Assembly (NCBI GenBank): GCA_003154255.1
Contig: PMCY01000174.1
Span: 2,658-11,741, forward strand
DNA: 9,084 nt
Reading direction: 5' to 3'
From: Candidatus Aminicenantota bacterium
GTDB taxonomy: Bacteria > Acidobacteriota > Aminicenantia > Aminicenantales > UBA4085
Part shown: positions 6,987 to 9,084 of the stretch, piece by piece
Layout of the letters: every line of letters begins with the position of its first letter
How positions within the stretch are numbered: the first letter of the stretch is position 1
Made by a program: the position numbers and the translations under genes
The notes under the pieces: model-generated
What the model saw: the letters and a program-made list of their open reading frames with translations, nothing else
Told to the model about the DNA's origin: nothing
Databases searched by the model: none

Positions 6987-7053
6987 GACCGGGGCCGCCG
7001 GAAGCTCGGCCGGCATTCCGCCCAGGGTGTGGGACCCGGTCTTTTGATTTTTT
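6987..7053 (+). other. Inverted repeat with internal hairpins and T-tract between the divergent promoters
   Basis: GACCGGG (6987-6993) pairs with CCCGGTC (7035-7041). Inside lie a bulged 7-bp hairpin (6994-7000 with 7007-7014, loop GAAGCT) and a weaker CCC/GGG hairpin (7021-7023 with 7031-7033). A T-rich run with a T4 and a T6 (7042-7053) follows directly. On the plus strand this has the shape of a branched RNA ending in an intrinsic terminator ahead of larC. However, the T-run doubles as the -35 region of the predicted larC promoter, so it may instead be an operator, a terminator for stray transcription, or a chance GC-rich fold. I cannot match it to a named riboswitch. Confidence 0.33.
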
Positions 7054-7072
7054 CTTGGGAAAACGCTATCCT
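7044..7072 (+). promoter_or_regulatory. Candidate sigma70-type promoter for larC-folE-metG
   Basis: TTGATT (7044-7049; 4 of 6 to TTGACA) and TATCCT (7067-7072; 4 of 6 to TATAAT) are 17 bp apart. Transcription would begin near 7079, leaving a leader of under 20 bases with AAGGA (7084-7088) eight bases before ATG 7097. The spacing is ideal but the hexamer matches are moderate. Confidence 0.42.
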
Positions 7073-7096
7073 ACTGGATTCACAAGGATTCAAGAC

Positions 7097-8266
7097 ATGA
7101 AATACGCCTATTTCGACGCTTCCTCCGGCTTGAGCGGGGACATGATTCTGGGCGCCCTGCTCGACCTGGGAGCGTCCCAGCCGAAATTCAAGAAAGCGAT
7201 CGACGCGCTGGGCCTGCCGGTCCGCCTGAAAATACACGATGTCGAACGGTCTCATCTCCGCGGACTGAAAGTGGATGTCGACATCACCAAGGCGACCGCC
7301 CACGCCCGCCACTGGGCCGATATCGAAGGCTTCATACGGAAAGCGCCGATTGTCCCGGCCGTCAAAGCCCGGGGAATGGCGGTTTTTAAAAATCTATTCG
7401 AGGCCGAAGCCAAGGTCCACGGGGAGCCTTTCGACCACATCCACCTGCATGAAGCGGGCGCCGACGACGCCCTGGTCGACGTGCTCGGCTGTGCCTGGCT
7501 GATCGAAGAGCTGGGGATCGGCGAAATCTTTTGTTCGCCGCTCAACGTCGGCTCGGGCTGGGTCAAAACGAGCCACGGCGTCCTGCCCGTCCCCCCTCCG
7601 GCGGTCGCAGAATTGCTGAAGGACGTGCCCGTCTATTCCGCGGAGGCCCAATCGGAACTGGTCACGCCGACGGGCGCGGCCATCGTCAAGACGATCGTTT
7701 CGAAGTTCCTGGCGCTTCCCGAGCTGACCTACGGCCGGATCGGCTATGGCGCCGGCGGGCGTGACATTCCCGGATTGCCCAACATCCTGCGCGTCTTTTA
7801 CGGCGAACGGGCCGCCCTGTCGCCCGACAAGCGCGTTTACCTGATTGAAGCGACGATCGACGACGTCAGTCCCCAAGTGCTGGGCGCCTTCCTCGACCGG
7901 GCACTGGAACTGGGCGCCTTGGACGCCTCCCTGGCCCCCCTGGTCATGAAAAAAAACCGCCTGGCCTCAAAACTCACCATTCTGGCCGAATTAAGCCGCT
8001 TGGACCGCCTCATCACGGCGGTGTTCGAGGAGACGAGCTCCATCGGCGTTCGATATTATCCGGTCGAACGGCGGGCGTTGGAGCGGTCGGTCGAGACGGT
8101 CAAGGTCCTGGGCTCGCCCGTGCGGATCAAAATCGCCTCGCTAGGAGGCCGGGTTCTCAACGCCCAGCCCGAATACGAGGATGCTCTGGCCGTGGCCCGC
8201 AAGAAAGGCCTGGCCCTCAAGGACGTCCTGGGCCGGGCCTCGGCCGCACATCTGAAAAAGGATTGA
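7097..8266 (+). CDS. larC: Nickel-pincer cofactor biosynthesis protein LarC (nickel chelatase)
   Basis: LarC inserts Ni into pyridinium-3,5-bisthiocarboxylic acid mononucleotide in a CTP-dependent step, the last stage in making the cofactor of lactate racemase LarA and related isomerases. The 389-residue protein opens with the family start [21 protein letters not shown]. It then shows the His-rich [18 protein letters not shown] (112-129, His114/116/118), [17 protein letters not shown] (153-169) and TPTGAA (190-195). The C-terminal domain has [13 protein letters not shown] (251-263), MKKNR (284-288) and [15 protein letters not shown] (311-325). Both LarC domains lie in one uninterrupted frame, unlike the Lactobacillus plantarum gene, which needs a ribosomal frameshift between larC1 and larC2. 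The start at 7097 follows AAGGA; in-frame upstream codons run through the intergenic promoters and are not coding. No larA, larB or larE is in the window. folE follows after 7 bp. Confidence 0.93.
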   Translation: MKYAYFDASSGLSGDMILGALLDLGASQPKFKKAIDALGLPVRLKIHDVERSHLRGLKVDVDITKATAHARHWADIEGFIRKAPIVPAVKARGMAVFKNLFEAEAKVHGEPFDHIHLHEAGADDALVDVLGCAWLIEELGIGEIFCSPLNVGSGWVKTSHGVLPVPPPAVAELLKDVPVYSAEAQSELVTPTGAAIVKTIVSKFLALPELTYGRIGYGAGGRDIPGLPNILRVFYGERAALSPDKRVYLIEATIDDVSPQVLGAFLDRALELGALDASLAPLVMKKNRLASKLTILAELSRLDRLITAVFEETSSIGVRYYPVERRALERSVETVKVLGSPVRIKIASLGGRVLNAQPEYEDALAVARKKGLALKDVLGRASAAHLKKD

Positions 8267-8273
8267 ATCGACC

Positions 8274-9084
<811 letters not shown>

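Noticed and set aside
6987..7053. Known nickel/cobalt or SAM riboswitch in the larC or mtnP leader
   Set aside because: I cannot find the conserved core sequences of those classes, and the predicted promoters leave leaders of under 20 bases, too short for an aptamer.
6896..7096. Upstream in-frame extension of larC
   Set aside because: It would overlap mtnP and run through both divergent promoters. The LarC family starts at [12 protein letters not shown], right after ATG 7097 with AAGGA before it.

Overview
The window is GC-rich, tightly packed bacterial chromosome. It holds eight protein genes, two of them cut by the window edges. I see no RNA genes, mobile elements, CRISPR arrays or phage genes. 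The source is probably a free-living, fermentative or polymer-degrading high-GC bacterium, judging from the arabinofuranosidase, tryptophanase, nickel-pincer cofactor gene and bacterial-type sensor kinase. An Acidobacteriota/Aminicenantes-like lineage would fit, but that is a guess: nothing here fixes the taxonomy.

Layout. (1) Bases 1-991, plus strand: the C-terminal part of a GH51-type alpha-L-arabinofuranosidase, ending 13 bp from the stop of the convergent gene after it. (2) Bases 1005-6930, minus strand, four genes in the order mtnP (methylthioadenosine phosphorylase), a PfkB-family sugar/nucleoside kinase, tnaA (tryptophanase), and a large membrane sensor histidine kinase (7TM-PAS-GAF-PAS-HisKA_2-HATPase). 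The first three are spaced 7 and 20 bp apart and look like one operon. The kinase follows after 94 bp and has its own promoter-like sequence. (3) Bases 6931-7096: a 166-bp divergent intergenic region with one good sigma70-like promoter facing each way and a folded, T-tract-flanked element between them. (4) Bases 7097-9084, plus strand: larC (nickel insertion into the LarA-type pincer cofactor), folE (GTP cyclohydrolase I) and the start of metG (methionyl-tRNA synthetase). These are spaced 7 bp apart and then overlap by 17 bp, so they are probably one operon.

How the genes may work together. mtnP removes the methylthioadenosine left by polyamine or other SAM-dependent synthesis, releasing adenine and methylthioribose-1-phosphate. 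The PfkB kinase may act on a related sugar or nucleoside. The PLP lyase in the same operon carries the residues that mark tryptophanase rather than tyrosine phenol-lyase, but the reason for its linkage to mtnP is unknown. larC without larB, larE or larA in view implies that the rest of the nickel-pincer pathway lies elsewhere or outside the window.

Nothing here is clearly a new biological system. The points most worth checking are the mtnP-PfkB-tnaA operon, the structured element between the divergent promoters, the orphan kinase, the slippery A8 tract inside larC, and a perfect 22-bp palindrome inside the kinase gene.
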